In this document: positions 17,493-26,304 of the stretch, one piece after another
Layout: every line of letters starts with the position of its first letter
Numbering within the stretch: the first letter of the stretch is position 1
Assembly: GCF_051713825.1 (NCBI RefSeq)
Contig: NZ_JBIOQR010000001.1
Location: 1,550,001-1,614,000, forward strand
DNA length: 64,000 bases
Origin: Enterococcus_K sp051713825
GTDB taxonomy: Bacteria > Bacillota > Bacilli > Lactobacillales > Enterococcaceae
Reading direction: 5' to 3'
Made by a program: the position numbers and the translations under genes
Notes under the pieces: generated by a model
What the model was told of the DNA's origin: nothing
Seen by the model: only the letters and a program-made list of their open reading frames with translations
The model's database searches: none

Positions 17493-19240
17493 GATTCTAT
17501 TCCCCCTTTATTTTTTGGAATCATTAGAAAGACGCTCACGCCGCCCCAGTCATTCGTAGCAATTTGAACACCGTATGATTCACCAAATAATTCCTTAATA
17601 CGATAATTTACATTTAAAAGCCCCATTGAATCACTTGACTCAATATCATTATTTTTTAGTTGTTCTTGGATTAAGGATAACTTCTCAACAGGGATTCCTT
17701 TGCCGTTATCTTTAATCGAAATCATAATATCCTCATCCTTTTGTTCACAAGTAATTTCTATGAAGTTACTATCTGAGTCAATATCAATACCATGGATCAC
17801 ATAGTTTTCGATTAGTGGCTGAATAGATAGCTTTTCAATTAAGGCTGTCTCCAAACTATCTTCAATTGAAATATCATAGAACAAATTATCCTCATAACGT
17901 AATTCGAATAAACGTAAGTAAGAATCACAGAAGCTTAATTCCTCACTTAGTGGAATTAATTCTTTTCCCTTAATCATATTTTTATAAAGACGCGAGGTAT
18001 TATAAAGCATTTCTGCCACCGAATCATCTTTATTTATGACGGCCTTCATTCGAATTGACTCTAGTGTGTTGTAGAGGAAATGAGGGTTGATTTGTGAGCG
18101 TAATGTTTTCATTTGATAGTTTTTCTGCTTAATTTCACTGACATACACATTATCTATGTATTGACGTAGCTGATTGGCCATCTCATCCAAACCATTTTGG
18201 ATGAGCCCAAATTCATCCGTACGATTGTTTTCGTGAGTTTCGTTAGATTGAGTAAAGTCACCTTGTTGAATCGCAGTCATTTTTTGCGAAATTAAAACGA
18301 TTTTCCCTTCCAAATTACGCAAATGACGCACAATCACAGGAAATGAAATAACAATAATTACAAGAGCGATAAGAATAAAATAAAAATATAGGTGAAAAAT
18401 AGCACCCCAAACTTTATTAGCGTTTATTTTTGCTACAATTTGGTAGTTTGATGAGAATTTTTCTTCTTGAAAGTCTTTCAACTTTCTCCCGTTATTTTCT
18501 GTCCCTGAAAAACTACTATAAATCGATTGGTTATTTTCTAATAAAAAAAGATCTCCAGCTGAATCTTGAACGTTTGTTGTCAGCTGATTATAAATGGTTT
18601 GGTTGTTAAAGATGTAATAGATTTCTGCCACATTGTCCAAAGTCGATGGATTATTCAGTGTTTTATGAAAGGATAAGAGACCAGGTGGCGCTTTTTTGTT
18701 TAAAGCGATTGAAGTAATTTCCTTAGTAGTTAAGGCTTCATCAGGTAAGTCTATCTTAATTCGTCGAAGAAAATCTGCCCCCTTATTAGAAAAGACAGTC
18801 AGCATCTGCTCGTCTTTATCATAGAAAACGATTTCAGAAAAATTGGGATAAGAGTAGAAGACCTTCTTAATAAAAGTCAATGTTCCATAATAATTAGATG
18901 ATTCACTATTCATATAACGCTCAGTTTTATATTCAAAATAATCCGCATACGTTAATTTCAAAAAATTATTTAAGTCTTCCAAATCAGGTTGTTGGATAAA
19001 AAGCTCATTCGTTAGGGTATCTACAATATTCTGTTCTTTAATAATTTCTGTTTTAAGGGTCACATAATTATTGTTTAAGACATTCGTTTTTTCTTGTTTG
19101 ATGTTTAACACATACGAATGAAATACAAAAAATAGAATAACAATGACACCGATTATAATAAAGAGATATTGCTGAAAAATCCTACGAAAAGCATTTATTT
19201 TAAAAATATTTAATTTTTCAAACGTTTGTTGAAAGGTCAT
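17489..19240 (-). CDS. YesM-type sensor histidine kinase
   Basis: 583 aa. One membrane helix lies near the N-terminus (about 20-42) and a second after an extracellular sensor of roughly 230 residues (about 278-300, FILIALVIIVISFPVIV). A HAMP domain, the His_kinase dimerisation motif QINPHFLYNTLESIRMKAVI with the phospho-histidine, and a HATPase_c domain (IKDNGKGIP) follow. The ATG at 19240 is chosen over that at 19249, because AAGGGA directly abuts the earlier ATG but is well spaced for the later one. It overlaps the upstream YesL-type gene by 23 bp. Typical partner of a YesN regulator in oligosaccharide sensing. Confidence 0.92.
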   Translation of the reverse strand: MTFQQTFEKLNIFKINAFRRIFQQYLFIIIGVIVILFFVFHSYVLNIKQEKTNVLNNNYVTLKTEIIKEQNIVDTLTNELFIQQPDLEDLNNFLKLTYADYFEYKTERYMNSESSNYYGTLTFIKKVFYSYPNFSEIVFYDKDEQMLTVFSNKGADFLRRIKIDLPDEALTTKEITSIALNKKAPPGLLSFHKTLNNPSTLDNVAEIYYIFNNQTIYNQLTTNVQDSAGDLFLLENNQSIYSSFSGTENNGRKLKDFQEEKFSSNYQIVAKINANKVWGAIFHLYFYFILIALVIIVISFPVIVRHLRNLEGKIVLISQKMTAIQQGDFTQSNETHENNRTDEFGLIQNGLDEMANQLRQYIDNVYVSEIKQKNYQMKTLRSQINPHFLYNTLESIRMKAVINKDDSVAEMLYNTSRLYKNMIKGKELIPLSEELSFCDSYLRLFELRYEDNLFYDISIEDSLETALIEKLSIQPLIENYVIHGIDIDSDSNFIEITCEQKDEDIMISIKDNGKGIPVEKLSLIQEQLKNNDIESSDSMGLLNVNYRIKELFGESYGVQIATNDWGGVSVFLMIPKNKGGIES

Positions 19241-19928
19241 TTTTTTCATTCCCTTGCTGTAATCTACTCTTAGCTATTCTATCAGTTAATGCACCATAAT
19301 TAAAACTTATATATAAATAACAGAATAAGCTAAAAACAAACAAGAGGAGGGCGACCGGTAGCTCACTTATAATCAGTAAGGTAAACAACCCATAACCAAT
19401 TGTCAAAAGAATCAAAAGAGGCTGAGAAAAAAATAAAATTAACCCATTTTTAAAATGTACACGAACAGGGTTGCTGAATAAGGCAATCTCCAAACAATAG
19501 ACTGGGTAAATACTTAGACAAAAGAATCTCAGAATAAAATAGATTGGGGATAAAAGACTGAGACTAGGAAAAAAAGAATAAATGATTGAATCGAAGCTAA
19601 TCAAAAACAAAAAAAGATGAATGAACAACAAAGGAATCATTTCCTTTGAGAAAGCTTGTTTATAAGAGCGGAAAAAAAGGCGATAAACGGCTTCATCTGG
19701 TGTATCAATTACAGAAAACGTGCATCTAAATAGAGCAATTGCACTTGGCAAAAGAAATAAACTTGCCAAGAAGAATAAGAATGGATAATGATTTATTTGT
19801 TTTATACCGATTGTCAACAGTAGATAGAATAAGGGGGAGGACATAAGAATAAATAGAACGTTCAAAAGAAGCAATCGAACAATCAATTGAGTGATTGATT
19901 GAAGATCATTAGGGAAAACTTTTTTCAT
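19218..19928 (-). CDS. YesL-type DUF624 membrane protein
   Basis: 236 aa with about five or six hydrophobic segments (for example LLLLNVLFILMSSPLFYLLL and FLIS...FFPSLSLLSPIYFILRFF). DUF624/YesL proteins almost always sit with YesM/YesN kinases and carbohydrate ABC importers, and their molecular role is unknown. SD GGAAGGAAG precedes the ATG. First gene of the minus-strand sensing operon, divergent from the transporter. Confidence 0.85.
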   Translation of the reverse strand: MKKVFPNDLQSITQLIVRLLLLNVLFILMSSPLFYLLLTIGIKQINHYPFLFFLASLFLLPSAIALFRCTFSVIDTPDEAVYRLFFRSYKQAFSKEMIPLLFIHLFLFLISFDSIIYSFFPSLSLLSPIYFILRFFCLSIYPVYCLEIALFSNPVRVHFKNGLILFFSQPLLILLTIGYGLFTLLIISELPVALLLFVFSLFCYLYISFNYGALTDRIAKSRLQQGNEKNDLSTNV

Positions 19929-19953
19929 TTGATAGAACTTCCTTCCTACAATA

Positions 19954-19967
19954 AGATAGCGCTTACT
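19954..19967. promoter_or_regulatory. possible cre (CcpA) site near the YesL-type gene
   Basis: AGATAGCGCTTACT matches 11 of 14 positions of the cre consensus TGWAANCGNTNWCA, including the CG core. It is 26 bp upstream of the YesL-type start. Read by eye only. Confidence 0.35.
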
Positions 19968-20061
19968 TACAATATAAAGGACTTCTATTTAATTGTCTAC
20001 GTCTTCAAATGAATCAAATAAGGGAACTATAATTCATACAATAAATGTGAAATTTTACCAA

Positions 20062-20090
20062 TTGAGGAAGCGTTTTCTATTCTGTATGCT
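20062..20090 (+). promoter_or_regulatory. promoter of the transporter/glycosidase operon with overlapping cre-like site
   Basis: TTGAGG (20062-20067) and TATGCT (20085-20090) are spaced by 17 bp. A cre-like sequence AGGAAGCGTTTTCT (20065-20078, 11 of 14 consensus positions) lies over the -35 and the spacer. Binding of CcpA there would block RNA polymerase, giving glucose repression. Confidence 0.45.
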
Positions 20091-20120
20091 TAAACCATGA
20101 AGACAAGGAGGTAGACGCAA

Positions 20121-21092
20121 ATGGAAATAAGTTCTGTGAAAAATAAGAACAAGCATGAGGGGAAAATAAAAAAGAAATGGCATCGATTCCTTAAAAACAA
20201 GGAACTTTTCATTCTATCAGCTCCAGGAATTATCTGGTTTGCCATCTTTTCTTATTTACCAATGTTTGCAATTTTTGTTGCATTCAAACGATTCCGCTTA
20301 CACGGGAATTTTTTTGAAAGTTTTATGAAAAGTGAGTGGGTTGGATTAGATAATTTCAACTTTTTATTTAAAAGTGGGGATGCATCCTTAATCATTCGAA
20401 ACACCGTGGGCTACAATGTCATTTTCATTCTGATGGGGATTATCATTCCATTGGCTATGGCACTGATGCTAAACGAGATATTCAGCAAGCAATTATCAAA
20501 GCTTTATCAAAGTGTTCTTTTTATTCCTTACTTTTTATCAATGGTGGTCGTTAGCTATATAGTATTCGCTTTTTTAGATCCGACTGGCGGGTATGTCAAC
20601 AGCCTCTTAAAAACAATTGGGCTTAAACCAATTCAGTTTTATATGGAACCGAAATACTGGCCCTTCATTTTAACTCTGGTTTCTATCTGGAAAACAATGG
20701 GCTACAACATGATTATCTATCTCGCAGCCATCTGTGGGTTTGACAAATCTTATTATGAAGCGGCTATGTTGGACGGGGCTTCTAAATGGCAACAGATACG
20801 TCATATTACACTGCCCATGCTAAGACCAGTAATTGTTATTTTACTTATTTTAGCAGTTGGTGGGATTTTTAGATCAGACTTTGGACTGTTTTATCAAGTA
20901 CCAAAAGATTCAGGTGCCTTAATCTCTGTCACACAAACGGTTGATACGTACATTTACCGAGGACTTGCAACAATGGGGGATATCGGTTTATCAGCTGCAG
21001 GAGGTCTGCTACAATCGGTGGTTGGATTTATTCTAGTCCTTATCACTAACGGAATTGTTAAAAAAATTGATAAAGGACAAAGTTTATTTTAA
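20121..21092 (+). CDS. sugar ABC transporter permease, LplB-like
   Basis: 323-aa inner-membrane permease with six predicted helices and the EAA loop YYEAAMLDGASKWQQIRHITLPML, which contacts the ATPase. It starts with a basic cytoplasmic N-terminus (MEISSVKNKNKHEGKIKKK). It belongs to the LplB/YtcP group of carbohydrate uptake permeases that work with a large lipoprotein and a shared ATPase such as MsmX. No ATPase gene is present in the locus. First gene after the divergent promoter, with an AAGGAGGT site. Confidence 0.92.
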   Translation: MEISSVKNKNKHEGKIKKKWHRFLKNKELFILSAPGIIWFAIFSYLPMFAIFVAFKRFRLHGNFFESFMKSEWVGLDNFNFLFKSGDASLIIRNTVGYNVIFILMGIIIPLAMALMLNEIFSKQLSKLYQSVLFIPYFLSMVVVSYIVFAFLDPTGGYVNSLLKTIGLKPIQFYMEPKYWPFILTLVSIWKTMGYNMIIYLAAICGFDKSYYEAAMLDGASKWQQIRHITLPMLRPVIVILLILAVGGIFRSDFGLFYQVPKDSGALISVTQTVDTYIYRGLATMGDIGLSAAGGLLQSVVGFILVLITNGIVKKIDKGQSLF

Positions 21093-21109
21093 TTAGGAGG
21101 TGAGCTATT

Positions 21110-22033
21110 TTGGAAGAAAAAAAACAAACCACATTGGGCGAATCATTAAACCGATTTGGTCGAGTCAGTCGAAAATCTAATCTACTTATAACGGCTTTTC
21201 TCGGAATAATTACATTGTTAAGCGTGATTCCATTTATATTAGTGATTATTATTTCATTTACTGATTCGGAATCTATTCAAAAATTCGGGTATCAATTTAT
21301 TCCAAAAAAATGGAGTTTGGATGCCTATCAAATGATTTTTGAAGATGGTGCGGTATTTAGATCATTTGGAACAACTGTATTTATCACAGTGATGGGGACA
21401 ATTATCGGCGTGTTTTTGATGTCAACCTTTGCCTATACCTTATCCAGAAAAAAATATGCTTATCGTGGTTTCTTATCCAAGTATTCAATTATCCCTATGT
21501 TATTTAGTGGCGGTATTATCGGAAATTATATTGTTATCGTCAACATTTTAGGCTTAAGAAATTCTGTATGGTCGTTAATTTTACCATTGTGTATGAGTAC
21601 CTTTTCAATTATGATTTTGCGAACCTTTTATCAGATGTCTGTTCCCGAAGCCTTGATTGAATCAGCTTATATGGATGGAGCAAGCGAATGGACCATCTAC
21701 TTTAAGATTATCCTGCCGTTATCATTACCAGGATTAGCAACTATCGCGTTATTTTTAACTTTGGGGTATTGGAATGATTGGTTTAGCGCTCTATTGTATA
21801 TCGATAGTAACAAGATTGTTCCTTTACAGTATCTTTTAATGAAAATGGAAACAAATATTGAGTTTATTGCCAATAATGCTGGGAAAATGGGAATCACCGC
21901 TAACAATTCATTACCTACAGAGACGATTAAAATGGCGGTTGTGGTTTTATCTACTGCGCCAATCTTGATTGCCTATCCATTTTTCCAAAAGTACTTTATT
22001 GGTGGTTTAACGATTGGTGCTGTAAAAGAGTGA
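21110..22033 (+). CDS. sugar ABC transporter permease, LplC/YtcP-like
   Basis: 307 aa, second permease of the heterodimer. EAA loop: LIESAYMDGASEWTIYFKIILPLS. The start is a TTG at 21110, supported by AGGAGGTGAG seven bases upstream. The C-terminus FFQKYFIGGLTIGAVKE is the usual family ending. It is separated from the first permease by 17 bp. Confidence 0.92.
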   Translation: MEEKKQTTLGESLNRFGRVSRKSNLLITAFLGIITLLSVIPFILVIIISFTDSESIQKFGYQFIPKKWSLDAYQMIFEDGAVFRSFGTTVFITVMGTIIGVFLMSTFAYTLSRKKYAYRGFLSKYSIIPMLFSGGIIGNYIVIVNILGLRNSVWSLILPLCMSTFSIMILRTFYQMSVPEALIESAYMDGASEWTIYFKIILPLSLPGLATIALFLTLGYWNDWFSALLYIDSNKIVPLQYLLMKMETNIEFIANNAGKMGITANNSLPTETIKMAVVVLSTAPILIAYPFFQKYFIGGLTIGAVKE

Positions 22034-22090
22034 GTTAGGGTAAAATAGATGACAGGTTCATCTAATTAAAAATATAGGAGGCTTTATTTT

Positions 22091-23527
22091 ATGTTTAAAC
22101 GAAAAAAGGTTTTAGGGATGGCACTTTTAGCTTTAACGGCGGTATTTGTTTCTGCTTGTGGTGGCAAAAAAGAGGAAGCAAAAGATTCTGATACAGTCAA
22201 TCTAAGCTGGTATATTACTGGGATTCCACAAAAGGATATTGATAAAGTAAACGATGCCGTAAATGACTATACAAAAGATAAATACGGCTTAACTGTGACA
22301 TTAAATCAAATTGACTGGGGCGAATACGATCAAAAAATGAGTGCGTTAGTGAACGCAGGAGAATCATTTGACTTGGCGTTTACGGCTTCATGGTTAGGTG
22401 GTTTCAACTATTTAACTAATGCTAGAAAAGGCGGATTCTTAAATATTACTGACTATCTAAACGGCGAAAACAAAAATCTAAAAAGCTCGCTTGATGAAAA
22501 ATTCTGGCAAGGTGCTGAAATTGACGGGAAAGTCTATGTGGTTCCTACTCAAAAAGAAATTGCGGCCACTGAATTCTTTGTTTTTAATAAAGAACTTGTA
22601 GACAAATATAAAGTCCCTTATGAAGACATCAAAACGTATGACGACTTAGAACCATGGTTGAAAAAAATCAAAGAAGGAGAAGGTATTTTCCCATGGTATA
22701 TGTCAGAAGGTTACAAAAACCCTTATGAATTTGATGAATTGAATACGTCTGTCGGAATTAATTTGGAAGGCGACAAAGATAAAATTACTGATGTTTACTT
22801 TGAAAAACCTTATGTACAACGCGTGAAAAAAGTCAGAGAATTCATGAAAGCTGGCTATATTAATGAAAATGCTGCGTTAGCGAAACAAACAGATATTGTC
22901 GGAAAAGATTGGTTTGTTACTTCTACAGTGATGGGACCATTGGATACGGCAACCGTTAAAGACCAAGTGAAAAAAGATGTTGTGGTTACCCAAATGACAG
23001 ATTCGATTGTTACGAATGCTTCAGCTGTTGGCGCTGGAACTGTTATCGGGGCAAACTCAGAGCATCCAAAAGAAGCCATGAAACTGTTAGAAGCGGTCAA
23101 TACTGATCCTGTTTTAATGAATTTATTAGCCTATGGAATTGAAGGAACACATTACGAAAAAACAGGGGACGATACCATTAAATGGTTAGATGCTCATAGT
23201 AATTATACAACGCCTTACTATATGTTCGGAAGTTACTTTAACCTTTACCATGCAGAAGGCGCTCAAACAGATGAATGGGCTGTTTTAAAAGAATACAATG
23301 CGAATGCCATTCCTTCTCCTGCACTAGGATTTAACTTTGATACAACTAGCGTATCAACACAAATCGCCGCTTTAAATAATGTGCAAGAAGAGTTCAAAAA
23401 CTTAATTAACACAGGCTCAGTTGATCCAGAAGAAAATCTTGAAAAGATGAAAACGAAGATGGAAGCAGCTGGTCTACAGGATGTCATTAAAGAAATGCAA
23501 ACGCAATACGACGAATGGAAAAAATAA
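22091..23527 (+). CDS. oligosaccharide-binding lipoprotein of the ABC importer
   Basis: 478 aa. A lipoprotein signal peptide ends in VSAC, so the mature protein is lipid-anchored at Cys23. The rest is a family 1 extracellular solute-binding protein of the large LplA-like class (LSWYITGIPQKDIDKVNDAV). Such proteins bind oligosaccharides, and the pneumococcal N-glycan binder NgtS has this architecture. With the glycosidases next to it, an N-glycan fragment is the likeliest ligand (inference). A hairpin just downstream probably raises its expression above that of the enzymes. Confidence 0.88.
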   Translation: MFKRKKVLGMALLALTAVFVSACGGKKEEAKDSDTVNLSWYITGIPQKDIDKVNDAVNDYTKDKYGLTVTLNQIDWGEYDQKMSALVNAGESFDLAFTASWLGGFNYLTNARKGGFLNITDYLNGENKNLKSSLDEKFWQGAEIDGKVYVVPTQKEIAATEFFVFNKELVDKYKVPYEDIKTYDDLEPWLKKIKEGEGIFPWYMSEGYKNPYEFDELNTSVGINLEGDKDKITDVYFEKPYVQRVKKVREFMKAGYINENAALAKQTDIVGKDWFVTSTVMGPLDTATVKDQVKKDVVVTQMTDSIVTNASAVGAGTVIGANSEHPKEAMKLLEAVNTDPVLMNLLAYGIEGTHYEKTGDDTIKWLDAHSNYTTPYYMFGSYFNLYHAEGAQTDEWAVLKEYNANAIPSPALGFNFDTTSVSTQIAALNNVQEEFKNLINTGSVDPEENLEKMKTKMEAAGLQDVIKEMQTQYDEWKK

Positions 23528-23541
23528 AATAATTTGAGTTG

Positions 23542-23603
23542 AAAAGTGAAAAATCTGGAATAACGCTGAGTAATCATGCAGCTCAGATTTTTCACTTTTT
23601 CTT
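23542..23603 (+). terminator. hairpin between binding protein and glycosidases
   Basis: A perfect 16-bp stem (AAAAGTGAAAAATCTG at 23542-23557 with 23584-23599) is followed by TTTCTTT. Placed in the middle of an operon, it probably acts as a partial terminator or as a 3' stabiliser for the transporter message. Confidence 0.8.
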
Positions 23604-23623
23604 TATGATAAGGAGAAAAACTG

Positions 23624-24961
23624 ATGACACTTCGTGGAGATATTGAAGAAATAAAACAAGTCGATGATGATCCAACCCTCGGGATGACTGAAGGGTTATT
23701 AGAAAAATTAGAAGCGTTTCAAGATATGAAACTAGGAGTGATTTTTCACTGGGGGCTCTATGCCCAAGCTGGAATCGTTGAGTCATGGCAGCTATCAAAA
23801 GAAGATGAGTGGGCGCGAAAAGATCCTTGGCGAGAGGATTTGGATACCCTAAGAAGAGATTACTGGAAGCTGAGTGAATCATTTAATCCAGTTAAATTTG
23901 ACCCAGAGGATTGGGCGAAAAAATGTCGAGCAGCCGGATTCAAATATATGTTATTTACAACAAAACACCATGATGGATTTACGATGTACGACACGAAGTT
24001 ATCTGACTATAAAATCACTTCTGAACAGTTTCCTTTTCATACCAATAAAAAAAGCGATGTTTTAAAGGAAGCCTTTGATGCGTTTAGAAATGAAGGGATG
24101 ACGGTGGGGGCCTATTACTCTAAAGCAGATTGGCATTCCCCTTATTATTGGGTACCAAATCAATCACCAATCGGTCGGTATGCGAGTTATTCGGTAGAAG
24201 AAGATCCAGCGATGTGGCAACGTTTTGTCGAGTTTGTTCACGGTCAATTGGCTGAAATCATGACGAATTATGGTGCGGTTGATATTTTATGGTTAGATGC
24301 TGGTTGGGTAGGACCTGAAACTGGCGAGGACTTACAAATGGCTGAGTTGTCAAAAAAATTACGCCTTCTCCAAAATAATTTGATTATGGTCGATCGAACG
24401 ATTGGTGGAGCGTATGAAAATTATGTGACACCTGAACGAGCAGTTCCAGACATTCCTCCAAAAAAAGTCTGGGAAAGTAACATTCCTTTAGCGAATAACT
24501 GGGGCTATGTGCCAAATGATCACTACAAGTCATTAAAAGAAATTATTCATTTACTTATTAACGTAGTCACAAAAGGAGGCAACTTGATTTTGGGCGTGGG
24601 TCCCAAACCAGATGGAACCTTGCCCAAAGAAGCGGAAGAACTATTATCCGGCTTAGGACAATGGTTAGATACGTACGGTCAAGGAATTTATGGGACAAGA
24701 GCTGTGAGGACTACACAAAACCAAGAATGGCGGCTTACTCAAAAAGATCAAAATATCTATGCTTATTATCTGCTTGAAGACGATGTAGAAGTCGCTACTC
24801 TTGATTTATCTGACTTAGGTATTGATGAAAAGACAGTTGAATGCGTATCGTTATTATCAACTGGTGAGAAACTAAACGCGCAAAAACCACATCTATATCT
24901 CGTAAAGGTTGGCGATGAAAAAAATGCTCTTGGCGTTTGCATTAAAAGGAACCAAAAATAA
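23624..24961 (+). CDS. alpha-L-fucosidase, GH29
   Basis: 445 aa, no signal peptide, so cytoplasmic. GH29 features: the N-terminal LGVIFHWGLYAQ segment, FTTKHHDGFTMYDT, and the nucleophile aspartate in VDILWLDAGW (Asp225). The length is that of the short GH29-B-like enzymes with a small C-terminal beta domain. It would remove alpha-1,3/4- or 1,6-linked fucose from imported glycans. SD AAGGAG lies upstream of the ATG. Confidence 0.9.
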   Translation: MTLRGDIEEIKQVDDDPTLGMTEGLLEKLEAFQDMKLGVIFHWGLYAQAGIVESWQLSKEDEWARKDPWREDLDTLRRDYWKLSESFNPVKFDPEDWAKKCRAAGFKYMLFTTKHHDGFTMYDTKLSDYKITSEQFPFHTNKKSDVLKEAFDAFRNEGMTVGAYYSKADWHSPYYWVPNQSPIGRYASYSVEEDPAMWQRFVEFVHGQLAEIMTNYGAVDILWLDAGWVGPETGEDLQMAELSKKLRLLQNNLIMVDRTIGGAYENYVTPERAVPDIPPKKVWESNIPLANNWGYVPNDHYKSLKEIIHLLINVVTKGGNLILGVGPKPDGTLPKEAEELLSGLGQWLDTYGQGIYGTRAVRTTQNQEWRLTQKDQNIYAYYLLEDDVEVATLDLSDLGIDEKTVECVSLLSTGEKLNAQKPHLYLVKVGDEKNALGVCIKRNQK

Positions 24962-24987
24962 TCAAGAGAAATGAGAGGAATCAACGA

Positions 24988-26304
24988 ATGAGTCATTCAG
25001 AAAAGCACACCAAGAATAGTTTCAGTTTTGAGACCTGGTGTTCAGCTGAACAAACACAAGAAACAGCAACGATATCAAGTTGGTTTGAAGCAACGCATGT
25101 GAGTCGGCCTATCAAGTTTATCCGTGTGAAAAGGTCGGGAAATTCCTCAGAAAGTTTTACTATTTCTTGGAACAAACCAGAGATTGAGATTCGCTCATCA
25201 TCAATGAATGGGTTATTCTATGGGTTTCTAGAAGCCCAAAAGAAAGGTGAGCGAAAAGAAGAGAAGGTTACGTATACACCTCAAATGAAAGAACGCGCAC
25301 TAATGCTTGATATGGGGCGAAAGTTTTATACAAAAGAATGGCTGTTTTCTTTAATTGAACAGATGAGTCGGTTAAAACTAAATACACTCCAACTGCACTT
25401 TTCTGACAACGAAGGGTTTCGTATTGAATCAGAAAGTTATCCTGAAATTGTCTCAGAACACTATTTAACGAAACAGGAAATCCGAGAAATTATCTTCCAT
25501 GCTAACAAACACTACATCCAAATTATTCCAGAATTGGATACGCCCGGACATTTAAAGAATTTTTTGAGTAAATACCCGCAATGGCGTCTAAATAGAGTCG
25601 GTGAACCGAATGAATATTTGGATCATCGTGCATTAGATATCACAAATCCTAAAGCAATTTCGGCGATTGATCGACTACTGTATGAATACTTTGATTTATT
25701 CAAAGAAAGTCGTTATTTCCATATTGGTGCAGATGAATTCATTGATTTTGATTCATTTCATGAATACCCATCATTGCAGACGGCAGCTAAGAAAAAATAT
25801 GGCGAAAAGGCAACTGGAATTGAATTATATATCGAGTATACAAATCAGCTGATTAAAAAAACGGCCACGGCAGGTTTTAGTCCACGTGTATGGAGTGATG
25901 GGTTTTTACGGAAAAATCAATCATCAATCGTTCCCCTTTCAAAAGAGGTTCAGATTACTTTTTGGACTCGCTGGAATCAAAACATGGCGAGTGTGTCTGA
26001 GTATATTAAAGAAGGGTACGAAGTCTTAAACTTTAATGATAACTATTTCTATTTTGTCCTTGGAGAAGCAGCGGGTTATATCTACCCAACTGCTGAAAAA
26101 ATTAACAAAGAGTGGCAGCCTACTTTGTTTGCCCAAAATCAGTGGGTTACAGAGGAAGAGCTTGCTAAGGTTGTCGGTAGTTCGTTTGCTGTTTGGGCAG
26201 ATCGACCGGAAGCTTTAAGTCAAAATCAAGTAATGGAAAAACTACTTGCACCATTAGAAGCCTATGCAGAAAAATTATGGATAAACGAGGGATACGAATG
26301 TTAG
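24988..26304 (+). CDS. beta-N-acetylhexosaminidase, GH20
   Basis: 438 aa, cytoplasmic. GH20 catalytic pair Asp249-Glu250 in HIGADEF, with the family segments MLDMGRKFYTKEWL, LQLHFSDNEGFRIES and IPELDTPGHL. A short N-terminal GH20b-like domain (about residues 1-85) precedes the barrel. It cleaves terminal beta-linked GlcNAc or GalNAc by substrate-assisted catalysis. The stop overlaps the GH38 start by 7 bp. Confidence 0.9.
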   Translation: MSHSEKHTKNSFSFETWCSAEQTQETATISSWFEATHVSRPIKFIRVKRSGNSSESFTISWNKPEIEIRSSSMNGLFYGFLEAQKKGERKEEKVTYTPQMKERALMLDMGRKFYTKEWLFSLIEQMSRLKLNTLQLHFSDNEGFRIESESYPEIVSEHYLTKQEIREIIFHANKHYIQIIPELDTPGHLKNFLSKYPQWRLNRVGEPNEYLDHRALDITNPKAISAIDRLLYEYFDLFKESRYFHIGADEFIDFDSFHEYPSLQTAAKKKYGEKATGIELYIEYTNQLIKKTATAGFSPRVWSDGFLRKNQSSIVPLSKEVQITFWTRWNQNMASVSEYIKEGYEVLNFNDNYFYFVLGEAAGYIYPTAEKINKEWQPTLFAQNQWVTEEELAKVVGSSFAVWADRPEALSQNQVMEKLLAPLEAYAEKLWINEGYEC

